The notes under the pieces: generated by a model
Databases searched by the model: none
Told to the model about the DNA's origin: nothing
The model's input: the letters and a program-made list of their open reading frames with translations, nothing else
Program-made: the position numbers and the translations under genes
Origin: JAGQRJ01 sp041402045
GTDB taxonomy: Bacteria > Planctomycetota > J058
Length of the DNA stretch: 39,516 bases
Direction: 5' to 3'
NCBI GenBank assembly: GCA_041402045.1
Contig: JAWKSZ010000077.1
Location: forward strand, 1 to 39,516
In this document: piece by piece, positions 8,018-15,411 of the stretch
Numbering within the stretch: the stretch's first letter is position 1
Layout of the letters: each line of letters opens with the position of its first letter

Positions 8018-8219
8018 GGGGACCTCCTTTGGGACTGCATACCGGTGTCGAGCCCTGCAGCTACGCGGACTCGAACCCTGCCAGGCAGGGCCGATCGTCG
8101 TCGGGAGGACGTGCTCGGACGCGACGCGGAGCAGCAGCGCTCGTTCTCTACGCCTGCTCGCTCACGCGCGGGCCCCTCCGGGGTCTGACCCCCCGAACCG
8201 GGCGACTCTCACTGCCTCA

Positions 8220-8248
8220 ACTTTACACAAACCGAACGTGCATTTCAA
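8220..8248 (-). promoter_or_regulatory. Sigma-70-type promoter candidate for the 5845-8017 operon
   Basis: Reading the minus strand, TTGAAA (8243-8248) is followed after exactly 17 bases by TAAAGT (8220-8225). The surrounding 40 bases are clearly more AT-rich than the rest of the window. The predicted start of transcription would leave a leader of about 195 nt before ATG 8017. The wider gap (8018-8382) holds nothing else I can support; a tRNA T-loop-like string at 8067-8077 was examined and rejected. Confidence 0.5.
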
Positions 8249-8382
8249 GCCTTTTCTTGGCGCAGACTTATCGCGCGGCGACGCGATCGGCGTCTGGCTT
8301 GCACAGCAGCCCTCGCCTCAGGGCGCGGAGGGCACGCGGAGGGCGTCGACGACTGCGAAGGTCCCCAAGGACGTGGAGTTTC

Positions 8383-8541
8383 TCAGCGCTGGCTGGAGGC
8401 CGGCGCGACGCCCTCGTCGGGCGCCGGACCGCGCACCGCGCGGATCACGGTGGGCAGCGCAAGGGCCAGGCCGATCGCGAGGGCGGCGACCCAGCAGGCG
8501 AGCGGGATCCCGCCGCCCCCGCTGAAGCCCTGCTGGCTCAG
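8383..8541 (-). CDS. Tiny single-pass membrane protein coupled to the CyuA-like gene
   Basis: Fifty-two residues follow the CyuA-like stop directly. The only plausible start is CTG at 8539-8541, overlapping the upstream TGA as CTGA, in the same geometry as the GTGA overlaps elsewhere in this window. The peptide has a glycine run, then one strong transmembrane helix (IPLACWVAALAIGLALALP), then a short basic and acidic tail ending ASSQR. CTG starts are rare, so re-initiation after termination is assumed. A read-through or frameshifted C-terminal extension of the enzyme is the alternative. The hydrophobic stretch and its in-frame stop make a real product plausible, but there is no family match. 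Confidence 0.45.
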   Translation of the reverse strand: MSQQGFSGGGGIPLACWVAALAIGLALALPTVIRAVRGPAPDEGVAPASSQR

Positions 8542-9767
8542 GGGCAGGGCCCAGGGCGCGGGGCCTTGCCCAGGGCGATCGCGAGCAGCTCCTGGTCCGC
8601 GCGCTGCATGCCCGGGTGCGCGATCCGGCCCAGGTTCGCGGCGGTCTCGGCCAGGGTCTCGCCGGCGATCCCGTCGCGGAGCTCGAGGGCGTCGTCAGCG
8701 AGCACTCGCTGCGCGGCGCGCACGGCGAGGGCGGCCCCGAGGCCGACCTTGAGCGAGCAGGCGGCCTTGGCGCCGTCGCACACCACGCCGCCGGTCGTGG
8801 CCAGGACCCGGACCGCGGCGCGCTCGAGCTGGCCCGGGCTCCCGCCCAGGAGCAGGGCGCAGCCCGCGGCGGCGCCGGCGCTCGCGGCCTGGGTGGCGTT
8901 GCAGACCGGCGACAGGATCCCCGTGCGGGCGCGCACGAAGCTGCCTACGAGGTGGCTGGTGGCCAGCGCGCGGGCCAGGGTCGCCTCGTCGGCGCCCAAG
9001 GCCTCCGCGACCACGCCGACCGGGATCGTGGCCACGAGGCCTTGGTTCCCGCTGAAGCCGCTCGTGGTCAAGGTCACCGGGCGCCCGGTCATGCGCGCGC
9101 AGGAGGCGCGCTCGGCGATCCGCTCGGCGCGCTCGGGGAGGTCCAGGCCCTGGGGGAGCGGGCGGCCGCAGGCGGCGAGGTTCGTGCCCAGGCCCAGGAG
9201 CACGCTCGCGCGGTCTTCGGCGTCGAGGACGTCGGCGAGGGCCAGGACCCGGTCCAGGCTCCAGCCGCTCCAGTCCGGATCGGTCGCCGGCGGCGCCCCG
9301 GGATCCGCAGCGCCGGGGACGGGGGTCCCGTCGCGCTCGAGGGCCACGAGCCTGGAGTGCGCGTCGACCAGCCGCGCCACCCCGCGGTGGCCGCCCCCCG
9401 TGACCTCGGCCTCGACCCACAACCGCGGCGCGCCGTCACTCGGGCGTTGCTCGACCTGGACCCGGCCCTCGGCGACGAGCGCTTCGGCCGCGTGCAGCGC
9501 GGCGGGGGGGACGTCGCTCAGCGCCTGGAGCCCGCGGTCCGGGTCGCCGGCGAGCGCGCCGAGGGCGGCGGCCAGGGCCGCGCCGCTGCGGCCTCCGGAC
9601 CCGGGGATCCCCGCGGCCTGGGCGTTCTTGAGGGTGTTGGGGTCGCAGCGCACGCGCACGGCCTCGACCGGAGCGTCGAGGGCTCGCGCCGCGGCCGCCG
9701 CCGCGAAGGCCACCGCCGCGGGCTCGGTGCAGCCGCGCGACGCCTGGATCCCTGGGAGCCGCTTCAC
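8538..9767 (-). CDS. L-cysteine desulfidase / serine-dehydratase-alpha-like protein (UPF0597, CyuA/CdsB family)
   Basis: The 409-residue protein carries the hallmarks of the UPF0597 family. GCTEPAAVAF has its first cysteine at residue 13; STSGFSGNQG-type (here TTSGFSGNQG) and VCDGAKAACSLKVG motifs follow in the C-terminal half. In characterised members the three conserved cysteines bind a [4Fe-4S] cluster that activates cysteine or serine for beta-elimination. The length (about 400-430) is normal for the family. GTG 9767 is preceded by GGAGG. An extremely good -10 (TATACT) lies just upstream. Likely products are pyruvate, ammonia and sulfide if cysteine is the substrate. The coupled membrane peptide downstream is not a standard partner. 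Confidence 0.85.
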   Translation of the reverse strand: MKRLPGIQASRGCTEPAAVAFAAAAAARALDAPVEAVRVRCDPNTLKNAQAAGIPGSGGRSGAALAAALGALAGDPDRGLQALSDVPPAALHAAEALVAEGRVQVEQRPSDGAPRLWVEAEVTGGGHRGVARLVDAHSRLVALERDGTPVPGAADPGAPPATDPDWSGWSLDRVLALADVLDAEDRASVLLGLGTNLAACGRPLPQGLDLPERAERIAERASCARMTGRPVTLTTSGFSGNQGLVATIPVGVVAEALGADEATLARALATSHLVGSFVRARTGILSPVCNATQAASAGAAAGCALLLGGSPGQLERAAVRVLATTGGVVCDGAKAACSLKVGLGAALAVRAAQRVLADDALELRDGIAGETLAETAANLGRIAHPGMQRADQELLAIALGKAPRPGPCP

Positions 9768-9788
9768 CCGCCCTCCGTTTCGGGTCGC

Positions 9789-9794
9789 AGTATA
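9789..9794 (-). promoter_or_regulatory. -10 element candidate for the CyuA-like gene
   Basis: TATACT on the minus strand lies 21 bases upstream of GTG 9767, leaving a short leader just long enough for the ribosome binding site. No good -35 sits at the usual spacing, so recognition may rely on an activator. Confidence 0.35.
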
Positions 9795-9930
9795 CGGAGG
9801 GTCCCGCGAGCGACCGCCTGTGGACGCGATGGTTCGGCGCGAGACGCACGCCGAGAGTTGGGCGAAACGGACGCATAACTCCTTTGTGGGCGAAGACGCT
9901 CAGCGGCCTCGGGCTTGCAGATCCCGGGGC

Positions 9931-10638
9931 GTGATCCGCCTCCTGTGCACGTTCGCGCTGTGCCTCCCCCTCGCTGCCTGGGCCGCGCCGCCTGCTGCGG
10001 TCGTCCCCGACGGGAGCCTGGACTATTACCGCGCTCGTGCGGCGGACTTCCTCCAGCGCAACCCGGGGGCGAACCCTCCCGACTACTACCTGGACTTCGG
10101 CGACGTCTACGTGCGGCGCTTCACCTTCGAGACCCGGCCCCTGCTCAGCCCCGCGGGACAGCGCTGGATGGACGACGCCCGGGTCAAGCTGCAAGAGGCG
10201 ATCGAGGCCCGACGCAGCGCCGACCCCGACGGCTTCGCGCGCCTGGAGCTCGAGTCCAAGGCCTTCCGCCGCTTCGCCTATGCGACCCACGCGCCGGCCT
10301 ATGCCAGCGGGCTCGACCGGCTCCCGCTGCGGGACCTGATCCTGATCGGGACGACCCCCGACGCCCAGGACACCCTCAGCCGCGAGGGTCTCGAGCAGCT
10401 CGCGCACGTGATCTCCGGGCTCGGGCGGAGCTGCCGCGCCCAGGGGCTCTCGAGCTGCGTCGTGCAGCGAGTCCTGGTCGAGCGTGAGGACTTGCGCCGT
10501 CGGCTGCGCGACCGACTGGGGATCCCGTCGGCGGTGGGCACGGCGCGCTTCCTCTGGCACCGCTTCGCCGACAGCGTCGCCCGTACCCTGGGCCTGGACC
10601 CGCACCGCGACCCGGCCCTGATCGACGCGCTGAGGTAG
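9931..10638 (+). CDS. Exported protein of unknown function
   Basis: The 235-residue protein starts at GTG 9931, which places a clean Sec signal peptide (IRLLCTFALCLPLAAWA, cleavage near residue 19) at the N-terminus. The ribosome binding site is poor. The mature protein is soluble-looking and largely helical, with YYLDFGDVYVRRF near residue 50 and two cysteines late in the chain (SCRAQGLSSC) that could form a disulfide in the periplasm. No family is recognised. It diverges from the CyuA-like gene and is followed by a strong hairpin, so it appears to be a single-gene transcript. Confidence 0.65.
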   Translation: MIRLLCTFALCLPLAAWAAPPAAVVPDGSLDYYRARAADFLQRNPGANPPDYYLDFGDVYVRRFTFETRPLLSPAGQRWMDDARVKLQEAIEARRSADPDGFARLELESKAFRRFAYATHAPAYASGLDRLPLRDLILIGTTPDAQDTLSREGLEQLAHVISGLGRSCRAQGLSSCVVQRVLVEREDLRRRLRDRLGIPSAVGTARFLWHRFADSVARTLGLDPHRDPALIDALR

Positions 10639-10676
10639 GCAACCGACGTTGCCCATGTTGCCTTAACGTGGGTTGC
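10639..10676 (+). terminator. Large hairpin after the exported-protein gene
   Basis: The stem pairs 10639-10650 with 10665-10676 (GCAACC, one G-G mismatch, ACGTT with AACGT) around a 14-nt loop and begins on the base after the stop codon. No T-tract follows. It could end transcription or protect the 3' end. Confidence 0.45.
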
Positions 10677-10690
10677 CGCGACGCGTCGCG
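10677..10690. repeat. Perfect 14-bp palindrome
   Basis: CGCGACGCGTCGCG abuts the preceding hairpin. It could be an operator or simply a high-GC palindrome. The following stretch to about 10770 shows nothing else. Confidence 0.4.
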
Positions 10691-10769
10691 AACGTCATAA
10701 CTCCAGTGATCCCCGACCCGACACGCGGCGCTGCGCGTGCAGTGTGTCGAGGTTCGAGACCCCGAGCGA

Positions 10770-11084
10770 CGGGGCTGGAGGACTGATGCGCAGAGCTGGC
10801 GATCCCTGGGGGCGGTGGTGCCCCGGCAGTGAGTTGAGCGGGTGCCCGGCCCAGGAATCTGGCGAGCGCCTCCACCGAAGAGGCGCCGGCGAGCGACCGC
10901 GCCCTGCAACCGCCTGGAAGCTGGCGTGCCCGCTGAGGCGGACGTGGAGCCTGCGGCCCCGGCCGAGGAAGACAGGCCTGCGGGAGCCTGCGGAGTCCGA
11001 CGAGGACTACGACATGGGCGACCTCGACGAGGGCGACCTTCGAGGGCAGCGACCCCGTCGCGCCCCGACGCCGGGGACGAGTAG
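10770..11084 (+). pseudogene. Indel-broken tail of an acidic protein, upstream member of a tandem pair
   Basis: No single frame runs through this stretch, yet protein-like pieces appear in different frames: an Ala/Glu/Pro-rich part (ASASTEEAPASD), an acidic run (ESDEDYDMGDLDEGD) and a C-terminal DAGDE before TAG 11082-11084. The acidic run resembles the C-terminal tail of the adjoining broken gene (GYEEDDLGGDMDE), suggesting a tandem duplicate. The stop lies two bases before the ATG of that gene. The 5' boundary is uncertain. Either real decay or clustered sequencing indels would explain it. Confidence 0.4.
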
Positions 11085-11086
11085 CC

Positions 11087-11965
11087 ATGCGCCGCACGCA
11101 GCCTTCCGGGCGCCTGCGCCCTGTCAGGCCCTCGCGGCCCGCGCCGACGACAGCGGCCACGCGCGGAAGGTCGGCGACGATCGAGACCGAGCTCAGCCTG
11201 GAGGGCGAGCTCTACGAGAAGAGCCCGAGGGCGACGCCCGCGGCAAGCAGTCGCTGAAGTTGCACTACGGGACCGGGTGGAGAAGGTCCAGGACGGCAAG
11301 GTCACCCAGATCACGCGCCACGTGTTCACCGCGTCGCTGCGCGAGGACGGCGGAGGACCTGGGCGAGCTGGGTTCTCACCACCAAGCGCACCCTGACCCT
11401 CACCCGCGGGAGAAGGACCGCGCAGGGCACCTGGGGCGCGGGGCGGACGGGTCAACGGGACCGCGCTGGAGCTGGTGAGCCCGGGGCTCCTGGCCCGACG
11501 TGGACCGCGCCTGGCGGCTGGACCTGGGCGCGCGCAAGGGCTCGCTCGCGGGCGTCGAGGTCGAGCGCTTCGAGGGCAAGGACGTGCCCCCGCCGGTGCT
11601 CGACGCGATCAAGACCTGCGGGCTGCCGGAGCCTGACCAAGGGCGGCTGGGCGCTGACGGTCAAGGAGGCCTGAAGCCCACGGGCAGCCTGGAGCTGAAG
11701 TTCGACCTCGAGGGCCGGGAGACGCTGGACGAGGGCGAGGCGCTGGTGGTCGGTCAGACCACGACCCTCAAGCTCGTGCGGCGCAAGGCGCGCTCGGAGA
11801 CCCTGCCGGCGGACCAGCCCCCGGCCCGCGGCGAGGAGCCGGGCTACGAGGAAGACGACCTCGGCGGGGACATGGACGAGCCGCCCTACCTCGAGGACGA
11901 CGAGGAGCCGTATCCGAGCCCGGCCGGGCCCGGAGCCCGACGACGACGACTGGGGAAATCGCTAG
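11087..11965 (+). pseudogene. Frameshift-riddled gene for an exported protein with acidic tail
   Basis: The gene can be followed from ATG 11087 to TAG 11963-11965 only by changing frame about eight times. In order the pieces are: a signal-peptide-like ALAARA followed by DDSGHARKVGDD; TIETELSLEGELYEKSP; GKQSLKLHYGT; VEKVQDGKVTQITRHVFTAS; LTTKRTLTLTR; NGTALELVSPG; VDRAWRLDLGARKGSLAGVE; KGGWALTVKEA; LKPTGSLELKFDLEG with TTTLKLVRRKARSE; and a strongly acidic tail ending EPDDDDWGNR. The pieces keep a beta-strand-like, exported character and GC-rich third positions, which argues for very recent decay or a burst of sequence errors rather than an old pseudogene. The family is not recognised. Confidence 0.6.
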
Positions 11966-11982
11966 ATTTCGACAGGCGCGCC

Positions 11983-11999
11983 GCCCCCGTGGGGGGGGC
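11983..11999. terminator. Hairpin between convergent genes
   Basis: GCCCCC (11983-11988) pairs with GGGGGC (11994-11999) over a 5-nt loop, between stops at 11965 and 12017. There is no U-tract. Confidence 0.35.
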
Positions 12000-12016
12000 C
12001 CGCGGCGTGTGGGGAG

Positions 12017-12844
12017 CTACTCCAGGTCCTCGCGCAGGGCGACGAGCTCGGGGCGGAGCTGGGCGTCGCGCGGCGCCTCGTCGCTGGCGGGCGCGCCGCG
12101 CAGGAGCTCGAGGGCGGCCTCCTCTTGCTCCCGGGCGACCAGCACCTTCGCCAGGAGCAGGCGGTGCTCGAGGCAGGGCTCGAGCTCGAGGGCGCGTCGG
12201 GCCGCGGCCTCGGCCAGGTCGAGGTCGTGGGGGGGAATGTCCGAGCCGAAGACCCGCGCGATCCAGGGCAGGGTCGCCAGGCGCAGGTGCACGGTGGCCT
12301 GGGTCGCCAGCGCGGTGGGCTGCGTGGGGTCGAGCTCCAGGGCGCGCTGGGCGGTCGCCAGGACCTCGGTCGCGCGCGCGCTGCGCTCGCCCATGGGCAG
12401 GAGGTGGGTGGTCGTGCCCAGGGCGTAGGCGAGCTGGGCCTGGACCGCGGCGTCCTCGGCCCGGAGCTCCGCCGCGCGGCGGGCGTAGTCGAGGCCGCTG
12501 AGCGCGGCCAGGTCGCGGGCTTCCCGCGCCTCCCCGGCGGCCCGGGCGAGCAGCACACGGTCGGCGTCTGCCCGCGCGGCGCGCCACAGGAGGTCGGGCT
12601 CGGCGGGGCTCTCGGCCACCAGGCTCAGCGCCAGGGTCCGCGCCATGTCGAGGTCGATCCCCCGCGCGCGGTCCACGGCCTCCCGGGGGTCGGTCTCGGC
12701 GACCACGTGGACCTCCGAGCCCGTGGCGGCCTCGAGCTCGGCGGCCTGCCAGGCTTGGACCCGCTCGGGGCTGGGGACGCTCGAGCACCCCGCCGCCAGG
12801 CCGAGGGTCAGGAGCCCGGCGAAGACCCGGAGGCGCACGGTCAC
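12017..12844 (-). CDS. TPR-like lipoprotein
   Basis: The 275-residue protein begins at GTG 12844, overlapping the TerC stop as GTGA. Residues 1-20 form a lipoprotein signal with lipobox LAAGC (Cys20), so the product is anchored to a membrane from the periplasmic side. The rest is alpha-helical with tetratricopeptide-like repeats, most clearly ATAQRALELDPTQPTALA near residue 168 and AAARRALELEPCLEHRLLLA near 223. It somewhat resembles the TatT-type helical lipoproteins, but that assignment is weak. An upstream in-frame extension through the TerC region is only open reading, not coding. Coupling to TerC suggests a role at the membrane with it. Confidence 0.75.
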   Translation of the reverse strand: MTVRLRVFAGLLTLGLAAGCSSVPSPERVQAWQAAELEAATGSEVHVVAETDPREAVDRARGIDLDMARTLALSLVAESPAEPDLLWRAARADADRVLLARAAGEAREARDLAALSGLDYARRAAELRAEDAAVQAQLAYALGTTTHLLPMGERSARATEVLATAQRALELDPTQPTALATQATVHLRLATLPWIARVFGSDIPPHDLDLAEAAARRALELEPCLEHRLLLAKVLVAREQEEAALELLRGAPASDEAPRDAQLRPELVALREDLE

Positions 12845-14121
12845 TTCTTCCGCCGGTGGAGGTGGATCGGCTCGTCCTCCTCCACGTGCTTGACCTTCTG
12901 GTCGAGCCAGTTCTGGTAGAGGTCGACGCTGAACATGAGCAGCAGGATGAAGATCACGATCCACTGGGGCACGTAGGGGAAGGAGCTGGCCTCGGAGTAG
13001 GCGCGCCAGTCCTTGGTCCCCTCGGCGAAGGACCCGTTGTGGATCAGGTTCTCCGTGGTGCCGGCCTTGACCAGCTCGACCTGGTCGAAGAAGTAGTCGT
13101 CGCCGAGGGCCGAGAACGGCGCCAGCCAGAACAGCAGCCGGCCGTCCTCGACCGCGTCCTGCTCTCCAGGCAGCTCGCCGGTGTTGAAGGGGAACTCGAA
13201 GGCCTGCCACTCGGGGGTCAGGTCCACGGTCCCGGTGGAGAGCCCGTAGCTGCGGTGCGGCTCCTCGTGGGACTGGAGCTGGGCTACGAGGTCGTGGCCC
13301 GTGCTCGAGCGCGCGCGGAAGCGCAGCACGTAGTCGGCGCCCTGCTCCAGGGCGAGGGCGGTCTGGTAGAGCTGCGCCTCGCCACCCTGAAGGTCGACGT
13401 GGATCTGGCCGGCGTGGGCGTCGCCGGCCCCGTCCTTGGACGCGATCAGGCTCGGGGAGGCCTCGTGCACCGCGAGGTGCGCCACGTGACCGCCCTCGAG
13501 CACGAGCACGAACCCGATCAGGAGCAGCACGAACAGCCCCAGGATCTCGAAGTCGGGGTTCTTGCTGATGAAGTCCGAGATCTTGGCGGCGAACAGCAGC
13601 ATGAGCGCGACCGAGATCAGGACCGCGCCGATCATGACGGTCAGGCGGTCGGTCATGCCGACCACGGTCAGGATCGAGTCCACCGAGAACAGCACATTGA
13701 GCCCGCCGATCAGGGCCACGACCTGCCAGAAGTTGTCGCCCTCCTTGACCTCTTGCTCGTGGCCCTTGGCCTTGACCCGCAGCTCCTTGACGCCCTTCCA
13801 GATCAGGAACAGCCCGCCGATCAAGAGCACCAGGGCCTTGCCCGAGACCGAGCCCTCCCAGTGCAGACCCAGGAGCTCCTGGTCGAAGTGCCAGAACGGG
13901 GTGTTCGCGTAGCGCAGGATCAGGCTGACCATGCACAGCAGCACGATTCGGCAGAGCATGGCCAGGATCAGGCCGAGGTTGATCGCCTTCTTGCGCTTCT
14001 CGCCGGGGAGCTTGTTGGCGAGGATCGTAATGATGATCAGGTTGTCGGCGCCGAGCGCGAGCTGGATCAGCGTCACGCCGAGCAGCGCGGCGTAGAAGGC
14101 CGGGTCGATCAGGAAATCCAC
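12841..14121 (-). CDS. TerC-family membrane protein with an inserted jelly-roll-like periplasmic domain
   Basis: The 426-residue protein starts at GTG 14121 after GGAGG. TerC landmarks are present: LALGADNLIIITILANKLPG (GADN at 24-27), LNVLFSVDSI (SVDS at 146-149) and helices filling residues 1-210. TerC proteins export metals such as manganese, and these acidic motifs lie in the membrane. Usual members are about 220-330 residues. Here, before the last helix (VPQWIVIFILLLMFSVDLYQ, 384-402), about 150 extra residues are inserted. They read like a CBM4/9-type beta-sandwich: YVLRFRARSSTGHDL, LTPEWQAFEFPFN, DDYFFDQVELV, and then NLIHNGSFAEGTKDW at 358-372. In ordinary CBM4/9 modules the last motif is at the N-terminus, so the domain may be circularly permuted. 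The topology would place it outside the cytoplasm. Confidence 0.85.
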   Translation of the reverse strand: MDFLIDPAFYAALLGVTLIQLALGADNLIIITILANKLPGEKRKKAINLGLILAMLCRIVLLCMVSLILRYANTPFWHFDQELLGLHWEGSVSGKALVLLIGGLFLIWKGVKELRVKAKGHEQEVKEGDNFWQVVALIGGLNVLFSVDSILTVVGMTDRLTVMIGAVLISVALMLLFAAKISDFISKNPDFEILGLFVLLLIGFVLVLEGGHVAHLAVHEASPSLIASKDGAGDAHAGQIHVDLQGGEAQLYQTALALEQGADYVLRFRARSSTGHDLVAQLQSHEEPHRSYGLSTGTVDLTPEWQAFEFPFNTGELPGEQDAVEDGRLLFWLAPFSALGDDYFFDQVELVKAGTTENLIHNGSFAEGTKDWRAYSEASSFPYVPQWIVIFILLLMFSVDLYQNWLDQKVKHVEEDEPIHLHRRKK

Positions 14122-14172
14122 GAGGCGTCCTCCGTCGAAGGTCGCCTACTGTCGCAAAACCATGCGCGCCCG

Positions 14173-14189
14173 GGGCGCGCAGCGCGCCC
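14173..14189 (-). terminator. Terminator or attenuator ahead of the TerC gene
   Basis: On the minus strand GGGCGCG pairs with CGCGCCC around a 3-nt loop, eight bases past the stop at 14197; a GGTTTTG run follows at 14154-14160. The TerC start codon is only some 35 bases further on, so this may partly uncouple TerC from the upstream genes. Confidence 0.4.
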
Positions 14190-14196
14190 GTCCGGG

Positions 14197-15411
14197 CTAC
14201 ATGAAGTTGCGGGTGTGGAGCGCCGAGAGCGCCTCGGCCTCTTCGGGGGCGAAGCCCAGCTTGAGCAGGCGGCGCTGGCGGTTGAGGTCCATGTCCTGCT
14301 TGAGCGCGACGACCTGCTCGAAGCCGCGGGCCAGGGCCGCGTGCTCCCAGCTCCCTGCGGCGAGCAGGATCAGCGCGTCGAACACCTCCTCGTTCAGCCC
14401 GGCGGTGTGCTGGAGCGCCTGGTGCCGGCGCTCGATCGCGGCGGCCAGCCGCCCGCGCTCGGCGGGGTCCTGCTCCACGTGGCGACGCAGGTGCGCGAGC
14501 CCGAAGGCCACGTGCCGCGCCTCGTCCTGGGCCGCGAGCTGGGCGATCTGGCGCGTGATCGGGTCCGGCCCGTGCTGGTGCAGGAACCACAGCAGCGAGA
14601 GGAAGCTGCCCTCCCCCAGCACCGAGAGCAGGAACGAGGCAAGGGCGAAGTCGGGCTCGTCCACGAGGGTCTTGAGCGAGGCCTGACCGCCGGCGGTCGA
14701 GAGCGCCGGGCGCTCGCGCTTGAGCAGCGCGCGCCGGGTGAAGACCTCGATATGCCGGGCCTCGTCGGCGGCGGTCACCGCCAGGACCTGCAGCACCTCG
14801 CGGAAGTGCGGGTGGATCTGGGCCAGGAAGCGCGCGGGCACGAGCAGAGCCGCGGTCTCGTTCTCGATCAAGTAGGTCATGACCTGGACCACCGCGTCCT
14901 CGACCTCGTCGGGGAGCTCGACCGGCGCCGACCAGTCGATCGCGGTCTCGGGGTCCCACTGCGCGGCCACGGCTTGGGCGTAGATCCGCGCGGCCTCGTC
15001 GGCCCACACCTCGACCTTGTGGTCGATCGCGAAGGCGAAGGCTGGCGCCCCCGCCTCGACCTGGGCCCCGCGGGCGGCGAGGCCCCAGGTCGCCGGGGGC
15101 GCCTCGACCACGGCGCCCGGGCGCGCGGGGTCGGCGTCGCCGGCCCGCTCGGCGCCGCGCCAGCGCCCGTCCTCGGCCCCGCCGCGGGTCACCCGCGCCA
15201 CCGGCCCCTCGGCCGGGAACGCGGCGGCGTGGCCCTGGGCGCGCAGCCAGCCCCGGAGGTGCACGGCGAGCTCCGGGTGGGCGCCGCGCACCTCGAGCAC
15301 GCCCCCCACCGGCAACGCGCGCAGCGCGCGCTTGAGCAGGAGGTGCCCGCCCTGGTCGAGGCCCAGAGCGCCGAGGTCGAGGGTCGCGCCTACCCCTGGC
15401 GCGCCAGCCAC
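14197..15411 (-). CDS. Fusion of a cysteine-less TusA-like domain and a ferritin-like di-iron protein
   Basis: The 404-residue protein is read from GTG 15411, which overlaps the upstream gene by about 20 bases and lies a short distance after GGGAG. Residues 8-75 look like TusA/SirA: LDLGALGL, then LLLKRALRALPVGGVLEVRG, HPELAVHLRGWLRAQGH. The CPxP sulfur-carrier motif is replaced by LDQG, so persulfide transfer by this site is not possible. Residues 125-404 form a four-helix ferritin-like unit with two DEARH motifs (217-220 and 297-300) and intervening acidic residues in NETAA and GEGSF. That is the ExxH/E pattern of class-I di-iron carboxylate proteins. It may oxidise a substrate with O2 or sense metal or oxygen. 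The substrate is unknown. It shares an operon with a PhnD-like protein and an acyl-CoA-dehydrogenase-like flavoprotein. Confidence 0.75.
   Translation of the reverse strand: MAGAPGVGATLDLGALGLDQGGHLLLKRALRALPVGGVLEVRGAHPELAVHLRGWLRAQGHAAAFPAEGPVARVTRGGAEDGRWRGAERAGDADPARPGAVVEAPPATWGLAARGAQVEAGAPAFAFAIDHKVEVWADEAARIYAQAVAAQWDPETAIDWSAPVELPDEVEDAVVQVMTYLIENETAALLVPARFLAQIHPHFREVLQVLAVTAADEARHIEVFTRRALLKRERPALSTAGGQASLKTLVDEPDFALASFLLSVLGEGSFLSLLWFLHQHGPDPITRQIAQLAAQDEARHVAFGLAHLRRHVEQDPAERGRLAAAIERRHQALQHTAGLNEEVFDALILLAAGSWEHAALARGFEQVVALKQDMDLNRQRRLLKLGFAPEEAEALSALHTRNFM

Noticed and set aside
8067..8077. T-loop-like string of a tRNA (minus strand GGTTCGAGTCC)
   Set aside because: The flanking five bases do not form a T-stem, and no acceptor, D or anticodon arm can be drawn.
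10751..10761. Second T-loop-like string (GGTTCGAGACC)
   Set aside because: The stem has a mismatch, no CCA-compatible acceptor follows and no anticodon arm is found.
12017..15007. A very long minus-strand open frame covering the TPR lipoprotein and running on through TerC and the di-iron gene
   Set aside because: Only the part up to 12844 has a signal peptide and sensible composition; beyond that it is the Arg/Pro-rich shadow of genes in other frames.
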